Assembly (NCBI GenBank): GCA_022360315.1
Contig: JAKSDA010000305.1
Coordinates: 1-64,000, forward strand
DNA: 64,000 bases
Source: Pseudomonadota bacterium
Lineage (GTDB): Bacteria; Myxococcota_A; Polyangia; Haliangiales; Haliangiaceae
Direction of reading: 5' to 3'
Both the position numbers and the translations under genes were made by a program. Each line of letters starts with the position of its first letter. Position 1 is the first letter of the stretch. This document shows, piece by piece, positions 54,207 through 62,122 of this stretch. The notes under the pieces are model-generated. The model was not told where the DNA came from, searched no databases, and was given only the letters and a program-made list of their open reading frames with translations.

Positions 54207-54256
54207 GCGGTTAACCTGCCAGCGTATCATAGCGGTTAACCTGCCAGTGTATCATA
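54207..54256. repeat. Two tandem 25-bp repeats with GGTTAACC palindromes
   Basis: Units 54207-54231 and 54232-54256 differ at one base. Each contains the 8-bp palindrome GGTTAACC. They lie 80-130 bases upstream of the beta-barrel gene. They may be paired regulator sites, or the end repeats of a lost transposable element. Confidence 0.9.
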
Positions 54257-54333
54257 TTCGTCGACTCTGTTGACATGTGCATCACTTCGCACCCTTTCCG
54301 CAACTCGCGGATAACAGATAACATCCCTGCACC

Positions 54334-54912
54334 ATGCTGAACAGGTCGGAACACGGCTCAGATCACAAAGTGACAACCGAGCAGAACAAGCATTCGGAAC
54401 GACTATCTGGTCTCATCGCTGGCTTCATTGCCGTCGCAATCGCGGCTGCTCCTGTGTTGCAGGCGGATGCACGGCCCCGGCCGCGGGCCAAAAAGTTCGT
54501 CACAAACAAAACCGTGGGAATCGGATTCATGCTCGGCGCCCCGACCGGGTTTGCCGGCAAGTACTATCTCAGCTCATCGACTGCGGTCGATTTTGGACTC
54601 GGCCTCATCCGTGTGCCGGGGCCGGATGGATTTCACATCCACGGCGATTTCTTGTGGCACCCGGCAGTCCTGGCCACCACGCCGCCGTTTATTCTGCCGA
54701 TCTATTTCGGTCTCGGCGGCCGTCTATTCGCATACGACGATCCAGACGACGAAGTGGCTCTTGGTCTGCGAGTGCCCGGTGGCATCATGCTGGACTTCAA
54801 CAATGTGCCTGTGGACGTCTTTTTCGAGCTCGTCTTTGTCCTCGACTTTGTCAGCGAGGGCGACCTCGAACCCCGATTCAACGGCGCGGTTGGCGCGCGC
54901 TATTATTTTTGA
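54334..54912 (+). CDS. Outer-membrane beta-barrel-like protein (DUF3996-type)
   Basis: A 192-residue exported protein with a long charged N-region (about 27 residues) before the hydrophobic signal core 'IAGFIAVAIAAAPVLQADA'. The mature part alternates hydrophobic and polar residues in short strands ('TVGIGFMLGAPTGFAGKYYL', 'VDFGLGLI', 'VALGLRVPGGIMLDF') and ends in an aromatic (GARYYF), typical of outer-membrane barrels. The opening strand resembles DUF3996-type barrels. The start may be later (GTG at codon 13). No partner gene is evident. Confidence 0.75.
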   Translation: MLNRSEHGSDHKVTTEQNKHSERLSGLIAGFIAVAIAAAPVLQADARPRPRAKKFVTNKTVGIGFMLGAPTGFAGKYYLSSSTAVDFGLGLIRVPGPDGFHIHGDFLWHPAVLATTPPFILPIYFGLGGRLFAYDDPDDEVALGLRVPGGIMLDFNNVPVDVFFELVFVLDFVSEGDLEPRFNGAVGARYYF

Positions 54913-55034
54913 CCGCTCCGGCCGGCCGATCGGATGACCGGGGCCTATCTTCATCTCGCTGAAATCACAGAATTCGGGAGGATGGGTCGGGGACTCATGA
55001 GTTCACCGGCCCCCCTCATGCGTACAATCGGATC

Positions 55035-55976
55035 ATGCAGCTTCGCAGCGTTGTGATTGTTGGCGCCCTGGTCTTTTGTGTATTGGCAGCGTGTGAGCAA
55101 CTGTCTGGCTCAGCTCCACCAGATATTCAGTCTGTTGCCGGCAAAGTCGTCGAAGTCGCTGGTCGGGTCACTGTCGAGGCCGCTCCCGATCGCCGTGCGC
55201 GCGCCATGGCCCTGGTCGTCGGCGACGAGATCGCCGGGGCCGATGTGATTGTGACCGGCCCTCATGGTCGGGTCGCGATCAAGCTCCATCACAATGGCGC
55301 CGTGTGGAATCTGGGCCCCAATAAACGCGGTCAACTCAGCCAATCCGCGGCCTGGACCGCGCCCAAAAGCGACGGCAAATCGCTGGTTTTTGGCAAGGCC
55401 GAACGCGATCGCACCGCAGCAGCCGGCCGCCACTCCGAGCGCGAAGTGGCCAGCACTCGCGGCACGGCCAGCAATAAAGCCCAAAAACTCGAGCTCAACG
55501 CCGGCGAGGCCGAAACTACCGAGGCAGCGGCAACCCAGCTCACGCCGCGCGCCACGAGCAGAGTGGCTCCAACAGCACAACCTGTGGCGGCGTCTCCAGA
55601 CAAGAGCCTGCCCAAACCAAAGGGCAAGGTGGTTTCGAAAACCCGGCCAATGCTTCAGCTGGCTAGGACCGCGCTTCACGCAAAGGGCAAGCGACGCGTA
55701 ACGGCCAGTCGCAGGGCTGTGCGCCGCGCGATCGAAAGCCGATTCGATGCCATGGTCGCGTGTGTGGGTAAACGGACCATCCGCAAGACCCGGCTCAGGC
55801 TCGTACTTCGCGTCGGCCGCGACGGGGTCGTCGCCCGGGTCAACGCAAAAGCGAGAAATGCCTCCCTTGTCGCCTGCGCCAACGAGGTCTACCGCGGGTT
55901 GAAACTGGACGTCCAATCCGGTCGAGGACCATTCACGGTGGATCAAAGACTACTCTGGAAGGGGGGAAAACAGTAA
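55035..55976 (+). CDS. Lipoprotein with FecR-like and AgmX-type C-terminal domains
   Basis: A 313-residue predicted lipoprotein with lipobox VLAAC (Cys20). Residues about 35-110 resemble a FecR-type beta domain ('VVEVAGRVTVEAAPDRRARAMALVVGDEIAGADVIVTGPHGRVAIKL'). A long Lys/Ala/Thr-rich linker follows to about residue 225. The last about 85 residues contain two cysteines flanking 'LRLVLRVGRDGVVARVNA', the pattern of the AgmX/PglI C-terminal domain seen in myxobacterial envelope and gliding-related proteins. The function is unknown; binding of a surface polymer or partner is plausible. Confidence 0.75.
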   Translation: MQLRSVVIVGALVFCVLAACEQLSGSAPPDIQSVAGKVVEVAGRVTVEAAPDRRARAMALVVGDEIAGADVIVTGPHGRVAIKLHHNGAVWNLGPNKRGQLSQSAAWTAPKSDGKSLVFGKAERDRTAAAGRHSEREVASTRGTASNKAQKLELNAGEAETTEAAATQLTPRATSRVAPTAQPVAASPDKSLPKPKGKVVSKTRPMLQLARTALHAKGKRRVTASRRAVRRAIESRFDAMVACVGKRTIRKTRLRLVLRVGRDGVVARVNAKARNASLVACANEVYRGLKLDVQSGRGPFTVDQRLLWKGGKQ

Positions 55977-56060
55977 CCACCTTTTTAGGACGAAAAGAGT
56001 AGCAATTGGGTATCGTGATGTGGCAGGGTCGAGGCTGGCGTTGAGAGAGATTCGCGTCGA

Positions 56061-56687
56061 ATGGCCATTCCTGCAAAGTTGAGCGATCCGCCGGAGTACA
56101 GGCTCCCGATGAGGGAGTTCCGGAGGTTTACGGTTGCAGAGGTAATGCAGATGGTCGAGGCGGGAATACTCGCAGAGGATGAATCTATCGAGCTTCTGGA
56201 CGGGGTGTTGGTGGTCATGAGCCCGCAAGGTCCAAAACACAGCTACATCACCACAAAATTGCGAGAACAGCTGTCGGATGTCTATCGAGGGCGACCGGAC
56301 TCCCATCCCCTGTGGGTCCGCGAAGAAAAGCCTCTCGAGGCAGGATGGCGCGATCTGCCGGAGCCGGATCTAGTCGTTGTGTGCGGCAGGGCCGACACCT
56401 ACATCGAACGGCATCCCCGAGGCGACGAGACTCTGCTTGTGATCGAGGTAGCGTATACATCCCTGGAACTCGACCGGGCCAAGGCGGCCATTTACGCCCG
56501 GGCAGCAGTGCCGGTCTACTGGCTGATCGATGTGCGGTCCGGCCGTATCGAGGTCTGCACAGAGCCGCAGCCCGATGAGGGATGCTACCGAGTTACTCGT
56601 GTATTGGCCGGTACCGATGTCATCAAGCTGCCACAATCCAATGGCGAGTGGCGGGTGGCCGACCTGCTGCTGCCCCCCAGCTGTTGA
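56061..56687 (+). CDS. Uma2-family (DUF820) putative restriction-fold endonuclease
   Basis: A 208-residue protein. The layout matches Uma2: 'RRFTVAEVMQMVEAGILAEDESIELLDGVLVVMSPQGPKHSYIT' then 'LPEPDLVVV' (Asp of the PD motif) and 'LLVIEVAYTSLELDRAKAAIYARAAVPVYWLIDV' (Glu and the later Lys of a PD-(D/E)XK core). These proteins are abundant in cyanobacteria and some Myxococcota; their target is unknown. It stands alone between the lipoprotein and pyrophosphatase genes. Confidence 0.9.
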   Translation: MAIPAKLSDPPEYRLPMREFRRFTVAEVMQMVEAGILAEDESIELLDGVLVVMSPQGPKHSYITTKLREQLSDVYRGRPDSHPLWVREEKPLEAGWRDLPEPDLVVVCGRADTYIERHPRGDETLLVIEVAYTSLELDRAKAAIYARAAVPVYWLIDVRSGRIEVCTEPQPDEGCYRVTRVLAGTDVIKLPQSNGEWRVADLLLPPSC

Positions 56688-56838
56688 GACCAACTCCGGA
56701 TAACGCACTGCTCCGGCAGAAAAAGGCGTCTGTCGACTTGCACTTGGAGCCGCAACTGAGCTAGACCCGCGGCCGCTAGCTAAACCCTGCGACCGCGATT
56801 TTTGCCGGTGCGCACATGTAGCTGCGTGGAGGTTGTCC

Positions 56839-58974
56839 ATGAAGAATTGGCTGCTTTACATCATTCCACTCACTGGGGTAGCGGCCTTGGTATTTGCCTT
56901 TATGAAAGCAAGTTGGATCAAGCGCCAAGAAGCCGGCACCGACCGGATGAAAGAGATCGCCGGCTATGTGCAGGAAGGTGCAATGGCGTTTCTCAGCCGC
57001 GAGTATCGCGTACTGGCCATCTTCGTGGTCGCGGTCGCTGCAGCGTTGGTGGCCGCCAACGTGGCTGGCGAGTCGACTGCCAAAAACTTCAAGACTCCGC
57101 TGATCGGAGTATCGTTTGTCCTCGGGGCGTTTTGTTCGGCACTGGCCGGTTGGATCGGCATGCGCGTGGCCACCAACGCCAACGTGCGCACCACCAATGC
57201 GGCCCGAAAAGGGCTCAACGGTGCGCTTCAAGTCGCGTTCTCAGGTGGCACGGTCATGGGCATGGCCGTGGTCGGCCTGGCCACGCTCGGGCTCGGGGCG
57301 CTCGTACTGCTCTACGGTCAATTCGGGGTGGTCGCAGCATTCGACACAGCCGCGACCGACACCGCGACCTCAGGGTTGGACAAGATCGTCACAGCCGCAG
57401 CCGGATTCTCGCTCGGCGCTTCGTCGATCGCCCTGTTTGCCCGTGTGGGTGGCGGTATCTACACCAAGGCGGCCGACGTCGGTGCCGACCTGGTCGGCAA
57501 GGTCGAGGCCGGCATTCCCGAAGACGACCCGCGCAACCCCGCGACCATCGCCGATAATGTGGGCGACAACGTGGGCGACGTGGCCGGCATGGGCGCCGAC
57601 CTGTTCGAGTCGTATGTGGGTTGCATCATCGGTGCCATGGTTTTGGCCGCAACCAAGTATCAAGTGGAGACATCGGCGGCAGTGGCCAAATTCCAGATGG
57701 GAGATTCTGCCGGTACAGAGGCCAGTTTTCACTTCGTGATCCTGCCTCTGCTCATTGCCGGAGCGGGAATTTTGATCTCGATCGGGGCGACCTATTTCGT
57801 CAGGACCAGCGAGGGCGGTGATCCGCAAAGGGCGCTCAACATCGGCACGTTTGGAGCTGCCGGGGTCATGATCCCGGTGATCTATGCGATCTCGGAGTAC
57901 CTGGTTGGCGGCTACGGCGAGGCAGCCTGGCGGGTCACGGTGGCTGCGGTCTCGGGACTTGCCGCCGGCGTTCTGGTCGGAATTACCACCGAGTATTACT
58001 GCGCCAAGGGCAAAGGCCCGGTCGCGGGAATCGCCAAATCGTCGGAGCGCGGTTCGGCACCCAACATCATCAGCGGCGTGGCTGTGGGAATGCAGTCGAC
58101 CACCCTGCCGATCATCTGGATCGCCGCATCCATTTTGATCTCGTATGCAGTTGCCGACCTGTACGGCATCGCCATTGCCGCGCTGGGAATGCTGTGCACG
58201 ACCGGCATTCAGCTGGCAGTCGACGCCTACGGCCCGGTTGCCGACAATGCCGGCGGATTGGCAGAGATGAGCGAGCTTCCGGCCGAGGTCCGCGAGCGAA
58301 CCGACAAACTCGATGCCGTGGGCAACACGACAGCGGCGATCGGCAAGGGTTTTGCCATTGGATCGGCCGCTCTCACTGCACTGGCTCTTTTCTCGGCCTT
58401 TCAGGAGAAAGCCGGTATTCAGGGAATCGACATCGCCCAGCCCAAAGTGCTGGTCGGCCTGCTCGTCGGCGGCATGCTGCCGTTCCTCTTCTCGGCCATG
58501 GCGATCAATGCGGTATCCGAAGCCGCTGATGCCATGATCGACGAGGTACGGCGACAGTTCCGCGAGATCGACGGTCTGCTCGAGGGCAAGGCCACAGCCG
58601 AATACGCCAAGTGCGTCGATATCTCGACTGCTGCGGCGATCCGCAAGATGGTCGTGCCGGGTCTGATGGCGGTTCTGGTCCCGGTGATCGTCGGCTTTAT
58701 CGACAAAAACATGCTCGGCGGACTGCTCGCCGGTGTGACGGTGAGCGGTGTATTGCTCGCCATCTTTCAGGCCAACGCTGGCGGGGCATGGGACAATGCC
58801 AAAAAGCACATCGAAGACGGCCACCACGGCGGCAAGGGCTCCGAAGCCCACAAGGCCGCAGTGCAGGGCGATACAGTGGGCGATCCGCTCAAAGACACCT
58901 CCGGTCCTTCGCTCAACATCTTGGTCAAGTTGATGAGCGTTGTCGCACTGGTCATCGCTCCTCTGATCGTCTGA
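56839..58974 (+). CDS. hppA: Membrane-bound ion-translocating pyrophosphatase
   Basis: A 711-residue membrane enzyme coupling pyrophosphate hydrolysis to proton or sodium export. The ATG at 56839 has GGAGG six bases upstream. About 15-16 hydrophobic segments are seen. Active-site motifs are 'DVGADLVGKVEAGIPEDDPRN' and 'IADNVGDNVGDVAGMGADLFESYVG'. At the potassium-determinant position it has Ala499 (GNTTAAIGKG), the residue of the K+-dependent subfamily; the K+-independent group has Lys. The C-terminus ends VALVIAPLIV. Its 3' end (58951-58974) plus about 29 bases downstream is copied at 61092. Confidence 0.96.
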   Translation: MKNWLLYIIPLTGVAALVFAFMKASWIKRQEAGTDRMKEIAGYVQEGAMAFLSREYRVLAIFVVAVAAALVAANVAGESTAKNFKTPLIGVSFVLGAFCSALAGWIGMRVATNANVRTTNAARKGLNGALQVAFSGGTVMGMAVVGLATLGLGALVLLYGQFGVVAAFDTAATDTATSGLDKIVTAAAGFSLGASSIALFARVGGGIYTKAADVGADLVGKVEAGIPEDDPRNPATIADNVGDNVGDVAGMGADLFESYVGCIIGAMVLAATKYQVETSAAVAKFQMGDSAGTEASFHFVILPLLIAGAGILISIGATYFVRTSEGGDPQRALNIGTFGAAGVMIPVIYAISEYLVGGYGEAAWRVTVAAVSGLAAGVLVGITTEYYCAKGKGPVAGIAKSSERGSAPNIISGVAVGMQSTTLPIIWIAASILISYAVADLYGIAIAALGMLCTTGIQLAVDAYGPVADNAGGLAEMSELPAEVRERTDKLDAVGNTTAAIGKGFAIGSAALTALALFSAFQEKAGIQGIDIAQPKVLVGLLVGGMLPFLFSAMAINAVSEAADAMIDEVRRQFREIDGLLEGKATAEYAKCVDISTAAAIRKMVVPGLMAVLVPVIVGFIDKNMLGGLLAGVTVSGVLLAIFQANAGGAWDNAKKHIEDGHHGGKGSEAHKAAVQGDTVGDPLKDTSGPSLNILVKLMSVVALVIAPLIV

Positions 58975-59003
58975 CCGCCTCGTCCAATTTTATGGCCGAG
59001 CAA
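58951..59003 (+). repeat. Source copy of the hppA-tail repeat
   Basis: Covers the last codons of hppA and 29 bases beyond. It matches 61092-61145 with four substitutions and one 1-base gap. Confidence 0.9.
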
Positions 59004-59017
59004 GAGCTGCGTTTCTG

Positions 59018-59752
59018 TCAAACCCTGATGGCATCCCGGGCGAGTTCCTCGTAGTACGGCAAACACTCGGCCAGGAGTGGTTCCAGGTGCGCCGGAAACG
59101 GATCTGTCTTGGGCCGGTAAGGCTGGAACCCGGTCGAGCGATGCACACTGTCATACCAGTAGGGCGCCCATACACCATCCTCCTTGCGCGCGCCGGCTGG
59201 CCAGGTAAGCATTGCTTCGTCGAAGCCAATCCCGACCCGCGCGCACAGAGTCTTGAGCACGGCGCGCGGGTTGCGCAGTGTAGCGGCAGAATCGAGCACC
59301 GGGGGGTCCTGTCCCAGTGCGCGAAGATATTCGACCAGCTCCACATGCTTTTTGTAGCCAACATCGGCCAGCGTGGGCGCGCTGACCTGCTTCGCATAAG
59401 AAGGCAGCATATCGCGAGGATGACGCGTCAGCATGACGTTGACTGTGTGTGCCATGAACGAGAGATCCAGTTCCACCAGATGATGAGTCATCTGCTTGAA
59501 GTACGCGACAGGCGTCGGATGCGGTCCGAGTATGAACTCATTGACAACCCTTGCCCCGTCGTTCTCCATCGCCGCAACGATCTCATCGGCACCGGGGTGA
59601 TAGGACTTCGCCGCGGAATTGACCAGGTAATGAGCGTAGAGCGGTTCGTCATGGACAGTCGTGTCGGCTCGCTGAGCGAAGGAATACATGAGCGCGGTGG
59701 AGATATTCCGCGGCCCACTCCAGACACACAGACGAATCGTCTCCTTCGCCAT
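59018..59752 (-). CDS. Sulfotransferase-fold protein paired with a class IV aminotransferase
   Basis: A 244-residue protein. The N-terminal 'LCVWSGPRNISTALMYSFAQR' is the PAPS-binding P-loop of sulfotransferases, and 'VNVMLTRHPRDMLPSYAKQ' fits the second (3'-phosphate-binding) region with Arg and Ser. Pairing of such proteins with aminotransferases is seen in other bacteria, but the substrate is unknown. It starts 6 bases after the aminotransferase gene and is surely co-transcribed. It is convergent with hppA, whose stop lies 43 bases away. Confidence 0.85.
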   Translation of the reverse strand: MAKETIRLCVWSGPRNISTALMYSFAQRADTTVHDEPLYAHYLVNSAAKSYHPGADEIVAAMENDGARVVNEFILGPHPTPVAYFKQMTHHLVELDLSFMAHTVNVMLTRHPRDMLPSYAKQVSAPTLADVGYKKHVELVEYLRALGQDPPVLDSAATLRNPRAVLKTLCARVGIGFDEAMLTWPAGARKEDGVWAPYWYDSVHRSTGFQPYRPKTDPFPAHLEPLLAECLPYYEELARDAIRV

Positions 59753-59758
59753 CGCCCG

Positions 59759-60688
59759 CTACGAGCCTTCCTTTGCGGCGGACACCGCTCGTTCGATCTC
59801 GCTCCTGTACAGCGCCTCCAGACGGCGGGTCATCCTGCCGTAAAGGCCGCTCCCGATGGTGCGGCCGTCAACCCTGGTGACCGGCGTGAGCCCCCCGAAG
59901 GTACCGGTGACAAAGGCCTCATCCGCGCCGTAGACATCGAAGAGAGAGAAGTTTTTCTGATAACACGGGATGCCGTACTTGCCACACAACTCGATGATCT
60001 TGGCCCTGGTGATGCCGTTCATGCAATACTGCCCGGTCGACGTCCACACCTCGCCGCGCTTGACCATGAAGAAGTTGGTCGCGTTGCAGGTTGCCACAAA
60101 ACCGTGAATGTCCAGCATCAACGCCTCGTCAGCACCCGCCTCGATCGCCTGCACCAGTGCCATCACCTCATGCAACTTGCTGTGACAGTTGAGTCGCGGA
60201 TCCAGATAGTCCGGCGAACCACGCCTTATGCTACTCGTGAACAGACTGATACCACGCTCCTTGCTTTCCGGGCTGGCCAGCTTGTGCTCGGCGATGATCA
60301 CCAGATTCGGACCACTCAGGGTCAGCCGTGGATCCTGCGACGGAGTCTTCTTGATGCCGCGAGTCAGCATGAAGCGCACGTGGACGTCGTCGTGCATGTC
60401 GTTGGCGTCCAGGGTGCGTCGTATCTCCGCTGTGAGGCCCTCGCGGCTCATATGGATCTTCATCCCGACCGTGGCGGCCGCCTGCCACAGCCGGTCGAGA
60501 TGCTCATCCAAAAAGACCAGGACACCGTCGTGCAGGCGCAGTGCCTCCCATATGCCATCACCGACGAGATAACCGCTGTCGAACACCGAGATCTTGGCAT
60601 CGTTGCGGGGCAAGAGCTCCCCATTCACGTAGATCAGCACGTCATCGTTGCGGTCATCAGCGACAGCGTTATGAGTCCCGTGGACCAT
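59759..60688 (-). CDS. PLP-dependent class IV aminotransferase (branched-chain/D-amino acid type)
   Basis: A 309-residue fold-type IV PLP enzyme. The catalytic Lys171 lies in 'RLNCHSKLHEVMALVQAIEAGADEALMLD', and 'SVFDSGYLVGDGIWEALRLHDG' is the N-terminal signature. The strand that normally carries the PLP pyridine-nitrogen Glu (VTEGS-type) reads 'GFVATCNATNFF', placing Thr200 at that position. The family includes BCAT, D-alanine aminotransferase and ADC lyase; which one is unclear. It is first of a two-gene operon with the sulfotransferase. Confidence 0.88.
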   Translation of the reverse strand: MVHGTHNAVADDRNDDVLIYVNGELLPRNDAKISVFDSGYLVGDGIWEALRLHDGVLVFLDEHLDRLWQAAATVGMKIHMSREGLTAEIRRTLDANDMHDDVHVRFMLTRGIKKTPSQDPRLTLSGPNLVIIAEHKLASPESKERGISLFTSSIRRGSPDYLDPRLNCHSKLHEVMALVQAIEAGADEALMLDIHGFVATCNATNFFMVKRGEVWTSTGQYCMNGITRAKIIELCGKYGIPCYQKNFSLFDVYGADEAFVTGTFGGLTPVTRVDGRTIGSGLYGRMTRRLEALYRSEIERAVSAAKEGS

Positions 60689-61092
60689 GGATTCATTCTC
60701 CGGGCAAGATCAGTGGTGTTCAAGGGTCGGAGCTCTCTATTTTGCCACAGCACTCGGGTTTGGCGACTCCCGAGGGTCGTGCGCAGAGTCGGGAAACTCG
60801 TCGCCACAGCGGTCTACCGACCGATGGCAGCGAGAAATACAAACATCGGCAGACGGAGCGACAGTCCGCCGGTGGCCAGGAACTCGCTGTCGCCGGATAC
60901 GTGATGGCGCACCCCGGACCCGACATAGGCGCCCATACCGATGGCGCCGCCCCACACGGCGAAGAGGCCGCCGTTGCTGTCGATTGTGCCGCCGCCGTAC
61001 CTGACAAAAGCAGGTTGGAAAAGATCCAGCGTGATCGCGCGCCGGCCGAGAGCTTCGCGCTCGGGCTATCAGTTTTGCAGCGCGTCGCTATG
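60689..61092. other. 404-base gap holding a stop-bounded gene fragment
   Basis: No complete gene. It contains the open fragment 60814-61065 and abuts the hppA-tail copy at 61092. The aminotransferase promoter should lie in its left part. Confidence 0.5.
60814..61065 (-). pseudogene. C-terminal fragment of a hydrophobic/beta-barrel-like protein
   Basis: An 83-codon open stretch without a start codon near its left boundary, bounded upstream by TAG. Its translation is protein-like: 'ITLDLFQPAFVRYGGGTIDS', 'GLFAVWGGAIGMGAYVGSG', 'LATGGLSLRLPMFVFLAAIG'. This resembles the last strands of an outer-membrane or integral protein. I do not recognise it. It ends 27 bases short of the hppA-tail copy, so several breakpoints cluster here. 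Confidence 0.5.
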
Positions 61093-61145
61093 TCATCGCT
61101 CCTCTGATCGTCTGGCCGCCTCGGCCGATTTTTTGGCCGCAGCAA
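61092..61145 (+). repeat. Copy of the hppA 3' end that forms the SDR gene's tail
   Basis: Fifty-four bases matching 58951-59003 (last hppA codons and downstream). Antisense to it runs the SDR gene at 61093-62058, whose last about 15 codons and stop codon come from this piece. Confidence 0.9.
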
Positions 61146-62058
61146 TACCATCCTCGACCATGACTTGGGCCAGCCCTTCGCGCCAGGTCGGATAGGCCAG
61201 CCGGACGCCGAGTTCGCTCTTGAGTCGATCATTGCGAATACGGCGGTTGGCACCGAGCATGGCTGCAACCCGGGGATGAACCTCGGAAGCCGGAACCGCA
61301 GGGGGCCGCGGCAGGCCCAGGATGTCGGCCACCGAATTGGCGTGAACACGCGATGTCTCGGGACGATCGTCGGCCACATTGTAGATCGCGCGGGGAAGCT
61401 CGGAAATCAATGCCGCAGCCACCACACTCGATACAAGGTCGTCGACATGGATGCGGTTGACGTACGTATCACCGGCACCAATGACGCGAAACGTGCCGGC
61501 GTAAAGGCGTGCGTGAACACCGCGACCGGGCCCGTAAATCCCTGCTGCACGCAGCGAAACCGCCGGGATGTCGCGCTCTCGGGCAGCCTGCAAAAGAGCG
61601 CTTTCGGCGGCCAGACGGGCCTTGCCCCGGTCGCTTGCAGGACCCACTGCAGCGTCTTCATCGACCCAACTGCCATCGCCGGGCGGATACACCCCGGTAG
61701 ACGAAATGTAGACAATGCGCGATACGCCGCTGGCAGCACATGCCGCGACCACGGCGCGTTCTCCCATCGGTCCGGATTGGCTCGGCGGTGCCGAATGGAC
61801 CAAAAGGGAGCCGCGGGGAATCCAGTCGGCCACTGTCTCGGCTGCCCCGGCCAATTCCTCGACAGAGACAACTCGCACGTCTGCCTTGGGATGATTGCCC
61901 AGCGCCGTGGCGACCGATTGTACAGCGTCCGGTGACCGTCGAGTTGCCCACACCTCTGCACCTCGGTCCAGCAGGCGGCGAGCCAGACGAATACCGGTGT
62001 AACCGCACCCGAGGATCAGCCACGGCCGGGCGGCGACCGCCTGTTCACTATTGATCAC
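61093..62058 (-). CDS. SDR-fold NAD(P)-dependent epimerase/dehydratase-like protein
   Basis: A 321-residue protein from the GTG at 62058; longer frames run into the divergent gene's start and have no family match. The Rossmann motif 'LILGCGYTGIRLARRLLDRG' is near the N-terminus, followed by 'VHSAPPS', 'VYISSTGVYPPGDGSWVDE' (catalytic Ser/Thr region; the usual YxxxK is replaced by a later 'RGKARLAAE'). It resembles YeeZ-like extended SDRs that act on sugar nucleotides. The C-terminal 15 residues (from about GIAAAKKSAEAA) are encoded by the hppA-derived repeat and are probably not native. Confidence 0.82.
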   Translation of the reverse strand: MINSEQAVAARPWLILGCGYTGIRLARRLLDRGAEVWATRRSPDAVQSVATALGNHPKADVRVVSVEELAGAAETVADWIPRGSLLVHSAPPSQSGPMGERAVVAACAASGVSRIVYISSTGVYPPGDGSWVDEDAAVGPASDRGKARLAAESALLQAARERDIPAVSLRAAGIYGPGRGVHARLYAGTFRVIGAGDTYVNRIHVDDLVSSVVAAALISELPRAIYNVADDRPETSRVHANSVADILGLPRPPAVPASEVHPRVAAMLGANRRIRNDRLKSELGVRLAYPTWREGLAQVMVEDGIAAAKKSAEAARRSEER

Positions 62059-62122
62059 AGATTGATTTTGCACACGGCGATTTTGCCCCCTTTTTTGCCG
62101 CCCGGGCGCTACGATTCGTTCT

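Larger units (their letters stand above)
53517..54333. other. 817-base region without a convincing full gene; contains two repeat pairs
   Basis: The region between the DUF72 start and the beta-barrel gene. Open frames here have random-looking translations. It holds the 38-bp repeat pair (54056, 54130), the 25-bp tandem pair (54207) and one short frame of interest (53945-54091). Composition becomes AT-richer after 54050. It may be the debris of a lost gene or element. Confidence 0.55.

Noticed and set aside
54207..54256. End repeats of an IS21-like element
   Set aside because: Only two 25-bp units are present and no transposase gene or matching second end was seen; kept only as a possibility in the findings.
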